A stretch of DNA of 51,165 bases from Paracoccaceae bacterium (GCA_007694945.1 REER01000075.1:1-51165); one strand, 5' to 3'; shown: positions 1 to 9,359, numbered from the stretch's first letter. The notes: generated by a model from the sequence alone, not told the origin. Numbers and translations are program-made.

Positions 1-1297
1 AATCCGCGTTGATCTCGATATAGCGGTTGGTCAGATCGCAGGTCCAGACCGTCGCCGCGCCCACGCCAAGACGCAGATCGACCCCGATCACGATTTCTTC
101 GTTCTTCATATAGGCCGCACCGACCTCTTCACTGTAGCTAGGCGCCACCTGTCCCTGATAGGCGACCAGATGCGGGCCGAAGCGGATCGAGAGGCGGTCG
201 CGGTCAGCCTCGGCGCCGGATTTGCCGACGGCCATCACGATGCGTCCCCAATTCGGATCCTCACCCGCGACAGCGGTCTTGACCAGAGGCGAGTTGGCGA
301 TGGCGAAGGCCACTCGCCGCGCATCGGCATCCGAGCGCGCACCAGCAACAGCGATTTCGACGAACTTGGTTGCCCCTTCACCGTCCCTGACCACCTGATG
401 CGCAAGCTCCAGCATTACAGCGCCCAGCGCCTCGGCAAATGCCTTGCTTTCGGGGCTGGAAGCCTCGTCCATCAGGGGCGCTTCGCTCTGCCCGGTGGCC
501 GCGACAAGCAGCATGTCCGAAGTGGAGGTATCGCTATCGACCGTGATGCAGTTGAAACTTGCTTCACACTGGCGCGTCACGATGGCCTGCAGCGCAGGCC
601 TGGCGATGCAGGCGTCAGTGAAGATATAGACCAGCATGGTCGCCATATCCGGCGCGATCATGCCCGACCCTTTGGCTATACCCGCGATCTGAACAGACAC
701 ACCACCAATCTCGACAGACGCCGAGGCCCCCTTCGGGAAAGTGTCCGTGGTCATGATAGCGCGCGCCGCGTCGGGCAGCGCGTCTTCGGACAGGCCCTCG
801 ACCAGTTCACCAATCGCGGTTGTGATCCGGTCATGCGGCAGCGGCTCACCGATCACGCCCGTGGATGCCGTGAAGATGCGCGAAACAGGCAGGCCGAGCG
901 CCTGGGCGACACCAGCGCAAATGGTCGAGACAGAGTCGACCCCGACGGCACCAGTGAAAGCATTGGCATTCCCGGAATTCACCAGAATCGCAGCCCCTTC
1001 GGCACTCTCGCCAGCGATCTTGGCCTGCGCATCAAGCACGGACGCAGCACGCGTGGCCGACCGGGTGAACGTGCCTGCGATGACGGTCCCCGGAGCCAGT
1101 TCCGCCAGCATGACATCCGTGCGCCCCTTGTAGCGCACCCCGGCTGCGGCCGTTGCAAAACGAGCACCGCGGATAATGGGCAGGTCAGGGAAAGACTTGG
1201 GCGCGAGGGGCGACACCGTAGGTTTTGCCACGTTCTGCGCCTTCAATTTCCCTTTCAGAGACTTGATCTTGCGCTTGAGCTTCTTGTTCTTGCCCAT
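1..1297 (-). CDS. argJ: Glutamate N-acetyltransferase / amino-acid acetyltransferase ArgJ (3' end cut by window)
   Basis: This enzyme of arginine biosynthesis moves the acetyl group of N-acetylornithine onto glutamate; some members also use acetyl-CoA. About 432 codons are visible and the reading ends at EINAD, so only the last few residues are missing. The family's autoproteolysis site is intact: APDMATML, with the nucleophile Thr220 where the precursor splits into alpha and beta chains. Other recognisable stretches are NSGNANAFTG and TASTGVIGEPLP. The start is the ATG at 1297. It gives a lysine-rich N-terminal tail of about 25 residues before the usual beginning at VSPLAPKSFP, which is longer than I expect. 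The parvulin gene lies 69 bp upstream on the same strand, so the two are probably cotranscribed. Confidence 0.95.
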   Translation of the reverse strand, partial: MGKNKKLKRKIKSLKGKLKAQNVAKPTVSPLAPKSFPDLPIIRGARFATAAAGVRYKGRTDVMLAELAPGTVIAGTFTRSATRAASVLDAQAKIAGESAEGAAILVNSGNANAFTGAVGVDSVSTICAGVAQALGLPVSRIFTASTGVIGEPLPHDRITTAIGELVEGLSEDALPDAARAIMTTDTFPKGASASVEIGGVSVQIAGIAKGSGMIAPDMATMLVYIFTDACIARPALQAIVTRQCEASFNCITVDSDTSTSDMLLVAATGQSEAPLMDEASSPESKAFAEALGAVMLELAHQVVRDGEGATKFVEIAVAGARSDADARRVAFAIANSPLVKTAVAGEDPNWGRIVMAVGKSGAEADRDRLSIRFGPHLVAYQGQVAPSYSEEVGAAYMKNEEIVIGVDLRLGVGAATVWTCDLTNRYIEINAD

Positions 1298-1366
1298 CCC
1301 GGTGCTCCATACAGACACGCCAGACCGTCGCCGGTCCGGCATGGTCGCTGCATACACTCAGGGCTG

Positions 1367-2224
1367 TCAGTCGTCCAGCAACTCGCTACGTGCCAGAACC
1401 GACGGGTCGAGCTCTTCATACAGACGTTCGATGGTTGCCGCTTCGGTGGCGCGGGTCAGTTCCGATTGTGCGGCCTCGCGCTGGAGGTTTTCCTCCAGCG
1501 CCTCGCGCACCTCGTCTAGCGGCGGGGCAGAGGACATGCGGGTATCGTTCAGCAATACCAGATGCCAGCCGAAGCGGGTCTCGAGCGGACCCACGAAGCT
1601 GCCGACTTCCATTTCGAGCACGGCTTCCTCGAATTCGGGAATCATTGCGCCGAGGCCGAACCAACCCAGATCACCACCCGATGCAGCCGCCCCGTCAGTA
1701 GAATGCTCCCGGGCGAGTTCGGCAAAATCGGCACCGCCATCAAGCTGTTCACGCAGCACCTGCGCCTCTTCTTCGGTATCGACGATGATATGCGAGGCAT
1801 TGAACTCCTGGGTCGGCTCGCGCCCATCGAATTCGGTCACAAACGCCGCGTACGCCTCGTCGATATTCTCGTCGGTCAATGCAGCCTCTGCAGCGCGGGT
1901 CAGCGCGGCATTGGCAATGAAGGCGCGCTGTTCGTTCTCCAGCGCGATCTGCTCGCGCGTGGACAGCGTTCCCTCGGCCTCCTGCATGATGGCCGTTTGC
2001 TCGATAAGTTGCTCGACCAATGGCTGGAACAGGGCATCAGGCGGCATCGCCCGGAACTGTTCGGGCAGTGTGTCGCGCGCGGCCAGCAGATGGCCAAGCG
2101 TGATCTCGGTTCCGTTCACCACTGCCAGAACTGTATCGCGGCTGGGCTCTTCCTGCGCCATTACGGGTGTGGACACAGCGAGAACTGCCGCAAGAACAAC
2201 ACTGGATCGCGAAAATCTGACCAT
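1367..2224 (-). CDS. Periplasmic parvulin-type peptidylprolyl isomerase (PpiC/SurA-like)
   Basis: This is a foldase that should catalyse cis-trans isomerisation of prolyl bonds in exported proteins. The 285-residue product begins with a clear Sec signal peptide (MVRFSRSSVVLAAVLAVSTP, cleavage near VMA/QEE). A SurA-N-like helical region follows, then a parvulin domain at about residues 135-235 with the motifs ASHIIV, GGDLGWF and ETRFGWHLV. The ATG at 2224 was chosen over a TTG-type extension upstream because it starts the signal peptide and follows a GAGAGG ribosome site. It is divergent from secA across about 220 bp, fitting a shared role in protein export, and lies directly upstream of argJ. 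Confidence 0.9.
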   Translation of the reverse strand: MVRFSRSSVVLAAVLAVSTPVMAQEEPSRDTVLAVVNGTEITLGHLLAARDTLPEQFRAMPPDALFQPLVEQLIEQTAIMQEAEGTLSTREQIALENEQRAFIANAALTRAAEAALTDENIDEAYAAFVTEFDGREPTQEFNASHIIVDTEEEAQVLREQLDGGADFAELAREHSTDGAAASGGDLGWFGLGAMIPEFEEAVLEMEVGSFVGPLETRFGWHLVLLNDTRMSSAPPLDEVREALEENLQREAAQSELTRATEAATIERLYEELDPSVLARSELLDD

Positions 2225-2446
2225 CTCTACCTCTCTTGCGCAGCCGCTTGGGGTGCGCCTCGTTGACACTCTTCTGACCGCCCATTACATCGCGTGCAGG
2301 TCTGGCTTGGCTGGGGTCGCGCGGTTTACCTGTCCTTCTATGGAAGCTTGTGCGGACCCACAACCCCGCTCTGGGGCCTGGGCGCATGACGATTTGGTTA
2401 GTAGCTCGGTGATGGGCTGCATTTGGCAAAAAGAGGCAAAGAGCGC

Positions 2447-5137
2447 ATGCTGGGTCTTGGGACGATTTCGAAAAAGGTCTTTGGCACTGCTAATGACCGC
2501 AAGGTCAAATCCGTTCGGCCTATTGTCGCCAAGATCAATGCCCTTGAACCCGAATTTGAGGTCCTGAGTGATGAAGGACTGATCGCCAAGACTGATGAGT
2601 TGCGAAAACGTGTTGCCAATGGCGAAAGCCTTGACGCCGTGCTGCCGGAAGCTTTCGCCAATTGCCGCGAGGGCGCGCGCCGCGCGCTGGGCCTGCGCGC
2701 TTTCGACGTTCAGTTGATCGGCGGTATCTTCCTGCATCGCGGCAATATTGCCGAGATGAAAACGGGTGAAGGCAAAACGCTGGTCGCCACCTTACCCGCC
2801 TATCTGAACGCGCTAACAGGCGAGGGCGTTCATATCGTCACCGTCAATGACTACCTCGCCAAGCGCGACTCCGAATGGATGGGCAAGGTCTTTGCCAAGC
2901 TGGGAATGCGCACGGGGGTTGTCTATTCGCAGCAACCCGACACCGAGAAGGCCGAAGCCTATGCCGCCGATGTGACCTATGCGACCAATAACGAGCTTGG
3001 CTTCGACTATCTACGCGACAACATGCGGCTGCGAATCGACGAGATGAAGCAGCGCGGGCATAATTTCGCCATTGTCGATGAGGTGGACTCGATCCTGATC
3101 GACGAAGCGCGCACACCGCTGATCATCTCGGGGCCATCGCAGGACCGCTCGGACCTCTATGTGAAGGTGGACAAGCTGATTCCCTCGCTGGCACCCGAGC
3201 ACTATGTGATCGACGAGAAGATCCGTAACGCCACGCTGTCGGATGAAGGCAACGAATTCATCGAGGAGAAGCTGTTAGAGGCGGGGTTGCTGCAAGAGGG
3301 TCAGTCTCTCTACGACCCGGAATCCACGTCGCTGGTGCACCATGTCAATCAGAGCCTCCGCGCGCACATGCTGTTCCACAAGGATCAGAACTACATCGTT
3401 CGTGACGGACAGGTGGTGCTGATTGACGAGTTCACGGGCCGCATGATGGTAGGCCGCCGCCTGTCGGAAGGGTTGCACCAGGCCATCGAGGCAAAGGAAG
3501 GCTGTCCGATCCAGCCCGAGAACATCACCTATGCCTCGGTCACCTTCCAGAACTATTTCCGGCTCTATAAGAAACTCGGCGGCATGACCGGGACCGCCTC
3601 GACCGAGGCCGCGGAGTTTCAGGAAATCTACAGCCTCGGCGTGGTCGAGATCCCGACCAACCTGCCGATTGCGCGTCTTGATGAGCATGATCAGGTCTAC
3701 CGGACTGCGGCAGAGAAGCTCGAGGGTGTGCTGGAGGAAATCCGCAAGGCCAACGCCAAGGGGCAGCCCATCCTTGTCGGCACAACCTCGATCGAGAAAT
3801 CGGAAGAACTGTCAAAGCTGCTGACCAACGCCGGGATCAAGCATAATGTGCTGAATGCCCGCCAGCACGAGCAGGAAGCGCAGATCGTGGCGGATGCGGG
3901 CCGCCTTGGTGCAGTGACCATCGCCACCAACATGGCCGGTCGCGGCACTGACATCCAGCTTGGCGGCAATGTCGAAATGCGCGTCATGCAGGCACTTAAC
4001 GCCGACCCCGATGCGGACCCTGGCGAAACCCGTGCACGGATCGAAGCCGAAGTCGCTGAGGAGAAGAAGAAGGTTCTCGAGGCCGGCGGGCTCTTCGTGC
4101 TGGCCACAGAACGCCACGAAAGCCGCCGCATCGACAACCAGTTGCGGGGCAGGTCGGGCCGTCAGGGCGACCCGGGGCGCTCGGTCTTCTTCCTGTCGCT
4201 GGAAGATGACCTGATGCGGATTTTCGGCTCGGAGCGACTGGAAAAGGTGCTTGCGACCCTTGGCATGCAGGAGGGTGAGGCCATCGTTCACCCATGGGTC
4301 AACAAGTCGCTCGAAAAGGCACAGGCCAAAGTCGAGGCGCGCAATTTCGACATCCGCAAGGAATTGTTGAAATATGACAACGTGATGAACGATCAGCGAC
4401 GCGTGGTGTTCGAGCAACGCCTCGACATCATGGAAGCCGAGGACCTTTCCGATGTAGTCGACGACATGCGTCACCAGGTGATCGACGATCTGATCGATGT
4501 GCACATGCCGGCGCGCTCCTATTCCGAACAATGGGATATGGAGGGGCTCAGGACCAAGGTCCTTGAAACGCTCGGAGTCGATATTCCGGCGGTGGAATGG
4601 GGTGAGGAAGACGGGGTCGATCAGGATGTGGTGCGCGAGCGCCTTGTCGATCTCTCCGACTCGCTGATGGCCGAGAAACAGGAACAATTCGGCCATGAAA
4701 CCCTGCGCAGCATCGAGAAACAGATCCTTCTCGAAACAATCGACCGCAAATGGCGTGAACACCTGCTGACGCTCGACCATCTGCGCTCGGCGGTCCGTTT
4801 CCGCGGTTATGCGCAGCGAGACCCGCTGAACGAGTACAAGACCGAGGGCTTCACTTTGTTCGAGGCCATGTTGAATTCGCTGCGCGAGGATGTCTCGCGC
4901 TACCTCTCGCGTATTCGGCCGATGAGCGATGACGAGCAGAAAGCCATGTTGCAGCAAATCGCCCTGCAACAGCAAAGCCTGCAGGTAGCGGAAGAAAATG
5001 ATGGTATCGCGCCGACCCCGCTGATCGAAGGCTTTGACGAAACCGACCCCTCGACCTGGGGCAACCCCGGCCGTAACGACCCTTGCCCCTGTGGCTCGGG
5101 CAAGAAATTCAAGCACTGCCACGGTCGAATTCTCTGA
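2447..5137 (+). CDS. secA: Protein translocase ATPase SecA
   Basis: SecA is the motor ATPase that drives preproteins through SecYEG at the inner membrane. The 896-residue product has the full family architecture: Walker A GEGKT at residues 107-111, the Walker B region [14 protein letters not shown], the preprotein cross-linking domain, helicase motifs including [14 protein letters not shown] and [13 protein letters not shown], and a C-terminal zinc/SecB-binding tail (Cys880, Cys882, Cys891, His892). An in-frame TTG lies eight codons upstream, but the ATG at 2447 gives the family's usual MLGLG start and follows AGAGG by ten bases. The gene is divergent from the parvulin gene. Confidence 0.98.
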   Translation: MLGLGTISKKVFGTANDRKVKSVRPIVAKINALEPEFEVLSDEGLIAKTDELRKRVANGESLDAVLPEAFANCREGARRALGLRAFDVQLIGGIFLHRGNIAEMKTGEGKTLVATLPAYLNALTGEGVHIVTVNDYLAKRDSEWMGKVFAKLGMRTGVVYSQQPDTEKAEAYAADVTYATNNELGFDYLRDNMRLRIDEMKQRGHNFAIVDEVDSILIDEARTPLIISGPSQDRSDLYVKVDKLIPSLAPEHYVIDEKIRNATLSDEGNEFIEEKLLEAGLLQEGQSLYDPESTSLVHHVNQSLRAHMLFHKDQNYIVRDGQVVLIDEFTGRMMVGRRLSEGLHQAIEAKEGCPIQPENITYASVTFQNYFRLYKKLGGMTGTASTEAAEFQEIYSLGVVEIPTNLPIARLDEHDQVYRTAAEKLEGVLEEIRKANAKGQPILVGTTSIEKSEELSKLLTNAGIKHNVLNARQHEQEAQIVADAGRLGAVTIATNMAGRGTDIQLGGNVEMRVMQALNADPDADPGETRARIEAEVAEEKKKVLEAGGLFVLATERHESRRIDNQLRGRSGRQGDPGRSVFFLSLEDDLMRIFGSERLEKVLATLGMQEGEAIVHPWVNKSLEKAQAKVEARNFDIRKELLKYDNVMNDQRRVVFEQRLDIMEAEDLSDVVDDMRHQVIDDLIDVHMPARSYSEQWDMEGLRTKVLETLGVDIPAVEWGEEDGVDQDVVRERLVDLSDSLMAEKQEQFGHETLRSIEKQILLETIDRKWREHLLTLDHLRSAVRFRGYAQRDPLNEYKTEGFTLFEAMLNSLREDVSRYLSRIRPMSDDEQKAMLQQIALQQQSLQVAEENDGIAPTPLIEGFDETDPSTWGNPGRNDPCPCGSGKKFKHCHGRIL

Positions 5138-5163
5138 CAGGGGAGGCCGGTCTGATTTGACTA

Positions 5164-5209
5164 AAATCGGGCCGAACTTCCTTTGTTTGGCCCAATTCGA
5201 GCCCGATTT
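5164..5209 (+). terminator. Inverted repeats behind secA (possible terminator or attenuator)
   Basis: A perfect 9-bp inverted repeat, AAATCGGGC (5164-5172) and GCCCGATTT (5201-5209), lies 26 bases after the secA stop. An alternative hairpin, GGGCCGAA (5169-5176) with TTTGGCCC (5186-5193, one G-T pair), uses the same GGGC bases, so the two cannot form together. No U-run follows the outer stem, so classical intrinsic termination is uncertain. Confidence 0.4.
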
Positions 5210-5253
5210 CTCTGTCACCATCATGTTGGTGGCAAGAAGTGGTGGGCAGAGAA

Positions 5254-6336
5254 ATGGAAAAACAGACATTGATTCGAGGCGCTGCGATCGTCATCGCTGG
5301 TATCGCTGCATCCACTTATGCTGCGCAGAACATGCTCTCCACATCACCTGCCGAAAAGCCTGTTAGCAATGCCGGTCTAACAGACAAGCCTGAACATCTT
5401 CTCGGTGCGGGGTTGGTTGCCAGCAGCGGGAAACGCGACATAGAGTCTCGTACCGCCGGGGCGAAGCTGTCCGACAGCCCGACCGATCTCAAGGCAGGCC
5501 TGTCCGCAGAGGGTTCCGCCAAGGACGACGCCCAACGAATGGCAGAGCTTCAGGATGACAGGTTGCAACCGGAAGCACAGGCCGGTGACGAATTCACGCC
5601 GAAACTCGCACGCGCCGAGCCTGGAACTCTTGATGAGGGGATGGATTGCACACCCCGCCTCGAAGCTGCAGCAAGCGTCGATGCGCTTATCGAACTTCAG
5701 TTGAACGCGCCCTGCCACCAAAGCGAGCGCGTCGTCGTCAGCCATGGCGACCTTGCCTTCAGTGGCTACACCACTCACGAAGGCCGTTTCAGAAGCTATC
5801 TGCCAGCACTGGCCTCGGATGCGAAGATCGATGTCTTTCTCTCCGATGATCAGTTTCTGCAAGCGGAAGTTGCGGTTCAAAGCGTTGAAGAGCACCTGCG
5901 TTTTGTCCTGCAATGGTCAGGTGAGGCCGATTTCGCGCTGCATGCCTATCATAACGGTGCGCAATTCGGCGATGATGGTCATCTGCACGCCTCGCGCCCT
6001 TTCGACCCAGAGATTGACGAAGCCTTCCTGATCACACTCGGCACGGCCAATGGGCCCGAGCCGCTACGCGCTGAAGTCTATTCGATCCCGGCAGATCAGG
6101 CCGCCATGGCGCGTCTCGAGATCGAAATGCGTTATGTGTCGGCGGACTGCGGACAAGACAAGGCGGCTTATCTGCTGCGGGCGGGTCCGGGGGCAGATGC
6201 CGAGGTAAAGGAGATCGTATTTGCTTTGCCGGAATGCCCTTCAGAGGACGGTAGCCTTGTTATGGCAATCCCGCTTGATCCGCCCCGACATGCTGCTCTG
6301 CTACGCGGTGACGACGCAAATATCGCACAACCTTGA
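5254..6336 (+). CDS. Membrane-anchored or exported protein of unknown function downstream of secA
   Basis: I do not recognise a characterised family. The 360-residue product starts with one hydrophobic segment (RGAAIVIAGIAASTYAAQ, about residues 7-24) acting as a signal or anchor. A low-complexity region rich in Ala, Glu and Asp follows to about residue 125. The C-terminal globular part contains CTPRLEAA, DLAFSGYT, FVLQWSGEADFALHAYHNG and LHASRPFDP, and paired cysteines that could form disulfides in the periplasm. Homologues beside secA in this order may carry the label translocase, which I take to reflect position rather than evidence. The ATG at 5254 was chosen over a GTG five codons upstream because it directly precedes the hydrophobic segment. 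Confidence 0.75.
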   Translation: MEKQTLIRGAAIVIAGIAASTYAAQNMLSTSPAEKPVSNAGLTDKPEHLLGAGLVASSGKRDIESRTAGAKLSDSPTDLKAGLSAEGSAKDDAQRMAELQDDRLQPEAQAGDEFTPKLARAEPGTLDEGMDCTPRLEAAASVDALIELQLNAPCHQSERVVVSHGDLAFSGYTTHEGRFRSYLPALASDAKIDVFLSDDQFLQAEVAVQSVEEHLRFVLQWSGEADFALHAYHNGAQFGDDGHLHASRPFDPEIDEAFLITLGTANGPEPLRAEVYSIPADQAAMARLEIEMRYVSADCGQDKAAYLLRAGPGADAEVKEIVFALPECPSEDGSLVMAIPLDPPRHAALLRGDDANIAQP

Positions 6337-6342
6337 GCGCAG

Positions 6343-7116
6343 TCAGAGATAGCCTGCACTTCGGAAGCTCAACTCTCGCGACTTTCCGATAATGATGTGG
6401 TCGTGCAGAGTGATCGACAAGACTTCTGCGGCAGTTCGTATTGTCTCTGTCATCGCAATATCAGCTTCGGAAGGTGACGGGTCACCCGACGGGTGGTTAT
6501 GCACCATGATCAGCGCCGAGGCATTGAGCTCCAGCGCCCTGCGGAGAACTTCGCGCGGATAAACCGGCACGTGATCGACAGTTCCTTCACCCTGGGCCTC
6601 ATCCGCAATCAAGACATTCCTGCGATCAAGAAACAGGACGCGGAATTGTTCAGTCGCGCGATGTGACATGGTCGTGTGGCAGTAATCGAGAAGCGCCTGC
6701 CAGCCTGAGATAATCGGACGATCCATTATCCGGGCCCGCGCCATACGCTGCGCGCAGGCTTCGATAAGCTTGAGTTCGGTCAATACCGAATCACCTATAC
6801 CGGGAATCGCGCGCAAGCGCGCAGCAGGCGCTGCTACGACATTGCTCAGATCGCCGAACGTGTCGATCAGAAGACGGGCGAGCGGTTTTACATCTTGCCG
6901 TGGAATGGCCCGAAAAAGAATCAACTCTAGCAATTCATAGTCGGCGCAGGCTTCGGTACCTCCAGCAAGAAAGCGCTCGCGCAGGCGTTTACGATGGTCA
7001 CGCAGATAAGATGGTGGGCGATTTTGCACTTTTTCAACAAGATCGGCGCAGGGCGTATTGCCATTTTGAAACAATGGCATTTCATCTTCGGCCACTCCGG
7101 TATGGGTTCTACGCAT
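6343..7116 (-). CDS. radC: RadC family JAB/MPN-domain protein
   Basis: RadC-like proteins carry a JAMM metalloprotease-type fold. The historic DNA-repair label is doubtful and the substrate is unknown. The product is 257 residues from the ATG at 7116. It has an N-terminal helix-hairpin-helix-like part (LRAIPGIGDSVLTELKL) and a C-terminal MPN domain with the metal motif HNHPSGDPSPSEAD, plus an upstream acidic residue in GEGTVDHVP. A TTG ten codons upstream, or the ATG at 7080, are possible alternative starts. It converges on the secA-adjacent gene, with only six bases between the stops. I see no SOS-type operator in front of it. Confidence 0.92.
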   Translation of the reverse strand: MRRTHTGVAEDEMPLFQNGNTPCADLVEKVQNRPPSYLRDHRKRLRERFLAGGTEACADYELLELILFRAIPRQDVKPLARLLIDTFGDLSNVVAAPAARLRAIPGIGDSVLTELKLIEACAQRMARARIMDRPIISGWQALLDYCHTTMSHRATEQFRVLFLDRRNVLIADEAQGEGTVDHVPVYPREVLRRALELNASALIMVHNHPSGDPSPSEADIAMTETIRTAAEVLSITLHDHIIIGKSRELSFRSAGYL

Positions 7117-7316
7117 GCCACAGCCTAACACAGTAAATGATAACAATGCATTAACCGGCTGCTTTTGTGATTAGACTTGTTGCCAGACCAGAAGCTTGGT
7201 GCTAGCATCTTCACAAGTGTGGCATATTTCTGTGAACAGGCAGAATTCCGCGCACTTGCTGGGGCATTTGAGCAGTCAAAAAATATAAACCAAATCTTAT
7301 CACTTGGAGGACTACA

Positions 7317-7613
7317 ATGAAGAAGCTCGTACTCCCGGCGCTGGCGCTTGCTCTGGCTCCGTTTTTCGCGACACCGGCCGCTGCCTGGAAAGGCCATGTC
7401 GTCGAATGCTTTGACAAGGTCTATGTGCCGCCCCAATACAACGTCACCAAGCATCTGGTGAAAGCGGCCAAGACCAAGCTGGAATATCGCAACGGTAAAG
7501 GCGTGGAGCAGGTCTATCGTATGCACTACCCGGCTATCTACGAGGAGAAGAAGCACCTCGTGCGCCCGGGCCACTACGTGATGCGTCCGGCTCCTTGCCG
7601 CAAAGGCCACTGA
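7317..7613 (+). CDS. Small exported protein of unknown function, 98 residues
   Basis: A textbook GGAGG site precedes the ATG. The first 23 residues are a Sec signal peptide (MKKLVLPALALALAPFFA, cleavage near PAAA/W). The mature part of about 75 residues is basic and tyrosine-rich, with two cysteines (VVECFDK near its start and APCRKGH at its end) that could form one disulfide, so it is probably periplasmic. I recognise no domain. It stands alone, divergent from radC across 200 bp of AT-richer DNA that probably holds its promoter. Confidence 0.75.
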   Translation: MKKLVLPALALALAPFFATPAAAWKGHVVECFDKVYVPPQYNVTKHLVKAAKTKLEYRNGKGVEQVYRMHYPAIYEEKKHLVRPGHYVMRPAPCRKGH

Positions 7614-7702
7614 TCTCTGGTGCCGAGCTGATACACGGATGACAGCATTATTGCGTTGGGTGTTGTCAGAAATCGGCGTCCGTGAGATAGTCTGCACAAT
7701 AT

Positions 7703-7731
7703 CTGGCATGCCATGTCATGTGGCATGCCAG
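7703..7731. promoter_or_regulatory. Tandem TGGCATGCCA palindromes (probable operator)
   Basis: Two copies of the perfect 10-bp palindrome TGGCATGCCA occupy 7704-7713 and 7721-7730, separated by TGTCATG, with centres 17 bp apart. Flanking bases extend the whole to a 12-bp inverted repeat (7702-7713 with 7721-7732). No T-run follows on either strand, so a terminator is unlikely. The site is about 60 bp before the GTG of the lipoprotein gene, a normal operator distance. Confidence 0.5.
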
Positions 7732-7790
7732 AATTATAAAAAAAGACTGAGGCAAATACATAACGACAGGCAAGCCCCGAGGAGGCTATC

Positions 7791-8135
7791 GTGCGGTTCT
7801 TTCCCTTATTCGCAGCGGCGGGCTTGCTGGCCGGCTGCATGTCGCCAGTGAGCGATGATATTCCGTCACGCAGCGCTTGTGAGCAGTCAAGCCACGCTCT
7901 GCGGGTCCATGATTCCAAGATCGAAAGCGCCCGAACAGGCGCTCCGGGTCATTTCACTGTCCGATTGCCCTCCAAAGGACACGCGCCTTATCTCTGCAAT
8001 ATGGAAGGCTCTCAAGCACACTGCATTCCTGCCGGGACAGTGGCAGCAGCAAAGCCTGAGAACCGCCATGTCGCAAAGCTCGTCCGCGAGCGCGAGACGA
8101 TCTATTCACGCGCCCGAAAAGCGTGCCGGACCTGA
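7791..8135 (+). CDS. Small lipoprotein of unknown function, 114 residues
   Basis: The product starts with a lipoprotein signal, MRFFPLFAAAGLLAGC, in which LAGC is the lipobox and Cys16 the predicted lipidated residue. The remainder is a small cysteine-containing domain (SRSACEQ, PYLCNMEG, AHCIPAG, RKACRT) that I do not recognise. The start is GTG at 7791, supported by GAGGAG six bases upstream. The stop codon abuts the dnaJ stop on the other strand: the shared hexamer TGATCA at 8133-8138 holds both. Tandem palindromes lie upstream. Confidence 0.75.
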   Translation: MRFFPLFAAAGLLAGCMSPVSDDIPSRSACEQSSHALRVHDSKIESARTGAPGHFTVRLPSKGHAPYLCNMEGSQAHCIPAGTVAAAKPENRHVAKLVRERETIYSRARKACRT

Positions 8136-9290
8136 TCAGCCCTTCATCCCGTCCCAGAAGCCTTTGACCTTGTCGAAGAAACTGGAACTCTCAGGGTTGT
8201 TTTCAGCGCTCAGGTTCTCAAATTCTGCGAGAAGTTCTTTCTGTTTCGCGGTCAGATTCACCGGCGTCTCGACGGCCAGTTCGATCAGCATGTCGCCCTG
8301 ACCTCCACCCCGCAGCGCAGGCATACCCTTGCTCCGCAGGCGCATCTGCCGCCCTGACTGGCTACCGGCTGGGACCTTGACCCGTGAACGACCGCCGTCG
8401 ATTGTCGGCACTTCGACTTCGCCCCCAAGGGCTGCGCGCGCCATGCTGACGGGAACGCGGCAATATAGCGTCACATCATCGCGCTTGAAAATCGGATGGT
8501 CGGCAACATTGACGAAAATATACAGATCTCCGGGCGGCCCGCCGCGCAAACCGGCCTCACCCTCGCCCGACAGGCGAATGCGTGTCCCGGTCTCCACACC
8601 GGCCGGAATATTTACCGAGAGGCTTGCTTCCTTTTCAACGCGTCCAGCACCGCCACAAGCCTTGCACGGGTTCTTCACGATCTGCCCGGAGCCGCCACAG
8701 GTCGGACAGGTACGCTCGACCGTGAAGAATCCCTGCTGAGCGCGCACTTTGCCCATGCCCGAGCAGGTCGGGCAAGTCACAGGCTCTGCCCCACCCTCGG
8801 CGCCCGAGCCGTTACACGCCTCACAGACCGACAGACGGGGCACGCGGATAGTCTTTCTGGTTCCGGTAAAGGCTTCTTCAAGCGTGATACGCAGGTTATA
8901 GCGCAGATCCGAGCCACGCGAGGCGCGAGCGCGAGCGCCACCCCGCGCACCGCCCATGAAATCGCCGAACAGATCCTCGAACACGTCAGAAAACGCGCTT
9001 GCAAAATCGCCTGAGCCGCCAAAGCCGCCCGGATGGCCGCCACGTCCCCCGCCCCCCATGCCACCGTCGAAAGCGGCATGGCCGAAACGGTCGTAGGCCG
9101 CTTTCTTTTCAGGATCCTTCAGCGCGTCATAGGCCTCGTTCACTTCCTTGAACTGAGCCTCGGCCTGCGGATTGTCTGCGTTACGGTCGGGGTGAAGTTC
9201 CTTGGCCTTCTTGCGATAGGCTTTCTTGATCTCCTCGGCGGTCGCCTGACGATTGACGCCAAGAACATCGTAGAAATCACGTTTGGCCAT
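8136..9290 (-). CDS. dnaJ: Chaperone DnaJ
   Basis: DnaJ is the Hsp40 co-chaperone that delivers unfolded substrates to DnaK and stimulates its ATPase. The 384-residue product has a J domain with the HPD triad (LHPDRNAD), a Gly/Phe-rich linker (about residues 75-120, [10 protein letters not shown]), four zinc-finger repeats ([32 protein letters not shown]) and the C-terminal substrate-binding domains. The ATG at 9290 ([11 protein letters not shown]) was preferred over an in-frame start eight codons upstream because it gives the family N-terminus and follows GGAAAGAG. It is the second gene of the dnaK-dnaJ operon, 69 bp after dnaK. Confidence 0.98.
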   Translation of the reverse strand: MAKRDFYDVLGVNRQATAEEIKKAYRKKAKELHPDRNADNPQAEAQFKEVNEAYDALKDPEKKAAYDRFGHAAFDGGMGGGGRGGHPGGFGGSGDFASAFSDVFEDLFGDFMGGARGGARARASRGSDLRYNLRITLEEAFTGTRKTIRVPRLSVCEACNGSGAEGGAEPVTCPTCSGMGKVRAQQGFFTVERTCPTCGGSGQIVKNPCKACGGAGRVEKEASLSVNIPAGVETGTRIRLSGEGEAGLRGGPPGDLYIFVNVADHPIFKRDDVTLYCRVPVSMARAALGGEVEVPTIDGGRSRVKVPAGSQSGRQMRLRSKGMPALRGGGQGDMLIELAVETPVNLTAKQKELLAEFENLSAENNPESSSFFDKVKGFWDGMKG

Positions 9291-9312
9291 GTTGGTCTCT
9301 TTCCAATAAGAC

Positions 9313-9339
9313 AACCGGCCTGAGAGGCTCAGACCGGTT
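9313..9339 (-). other. Intercistronic hairpin between dnaK and dnaJ
   Basis: AACCGGCCTGAG (9313-9324) and CTCAGACCGGTT (9328-9339) form a 12-bp stem with one mismatch and a 3-nt loop. It lies 20 bases after the dnaK stop and just before the dnaJ ribosome site. No U-run follows. It may stabilise dnaK mRNA or lower dnaJ expression. Confidence 0.5.
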
Positions 9340-9359
9340 ATCCGTTACGCGTCGCAGGT

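Noticed and set aside
170-1519. Long plus-strand open frame opposite argJ
   Set aside because: It is the antisense shadow of a clear ArgJ and has the Arg/His-rich composition of a non-coding frame in GC-rich DNA.
3812-5269. Minus-strand open frame of 485 codons opposite secA
   Set aside because: secA is unambiguous on the plus strand; the antisense product has no recognisable domain or ribosome site.
7210-7236. TTCACA-N15-TGTGAA as an operator before the 98-residue gene
   Set aside because: Six-base arms with a 15-base spacer are weak evidence and do not match a regulator family I can name.
7702-7741. The 12-bp inverted repeat as an intrinsic terminator for the 7317-7613 gene
   Set aside because: The downstream tract is A-rich, not T-rich, on the plus strand, and no T-run follows on the minus strand.
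8133-8138. Abutting stop codons in TGATCA as a sign of gene truncation
   Set aside because: Both the lipoprotein and DnaJ end normally; DnaJ has its expected length, so this is just tight convergent packing.
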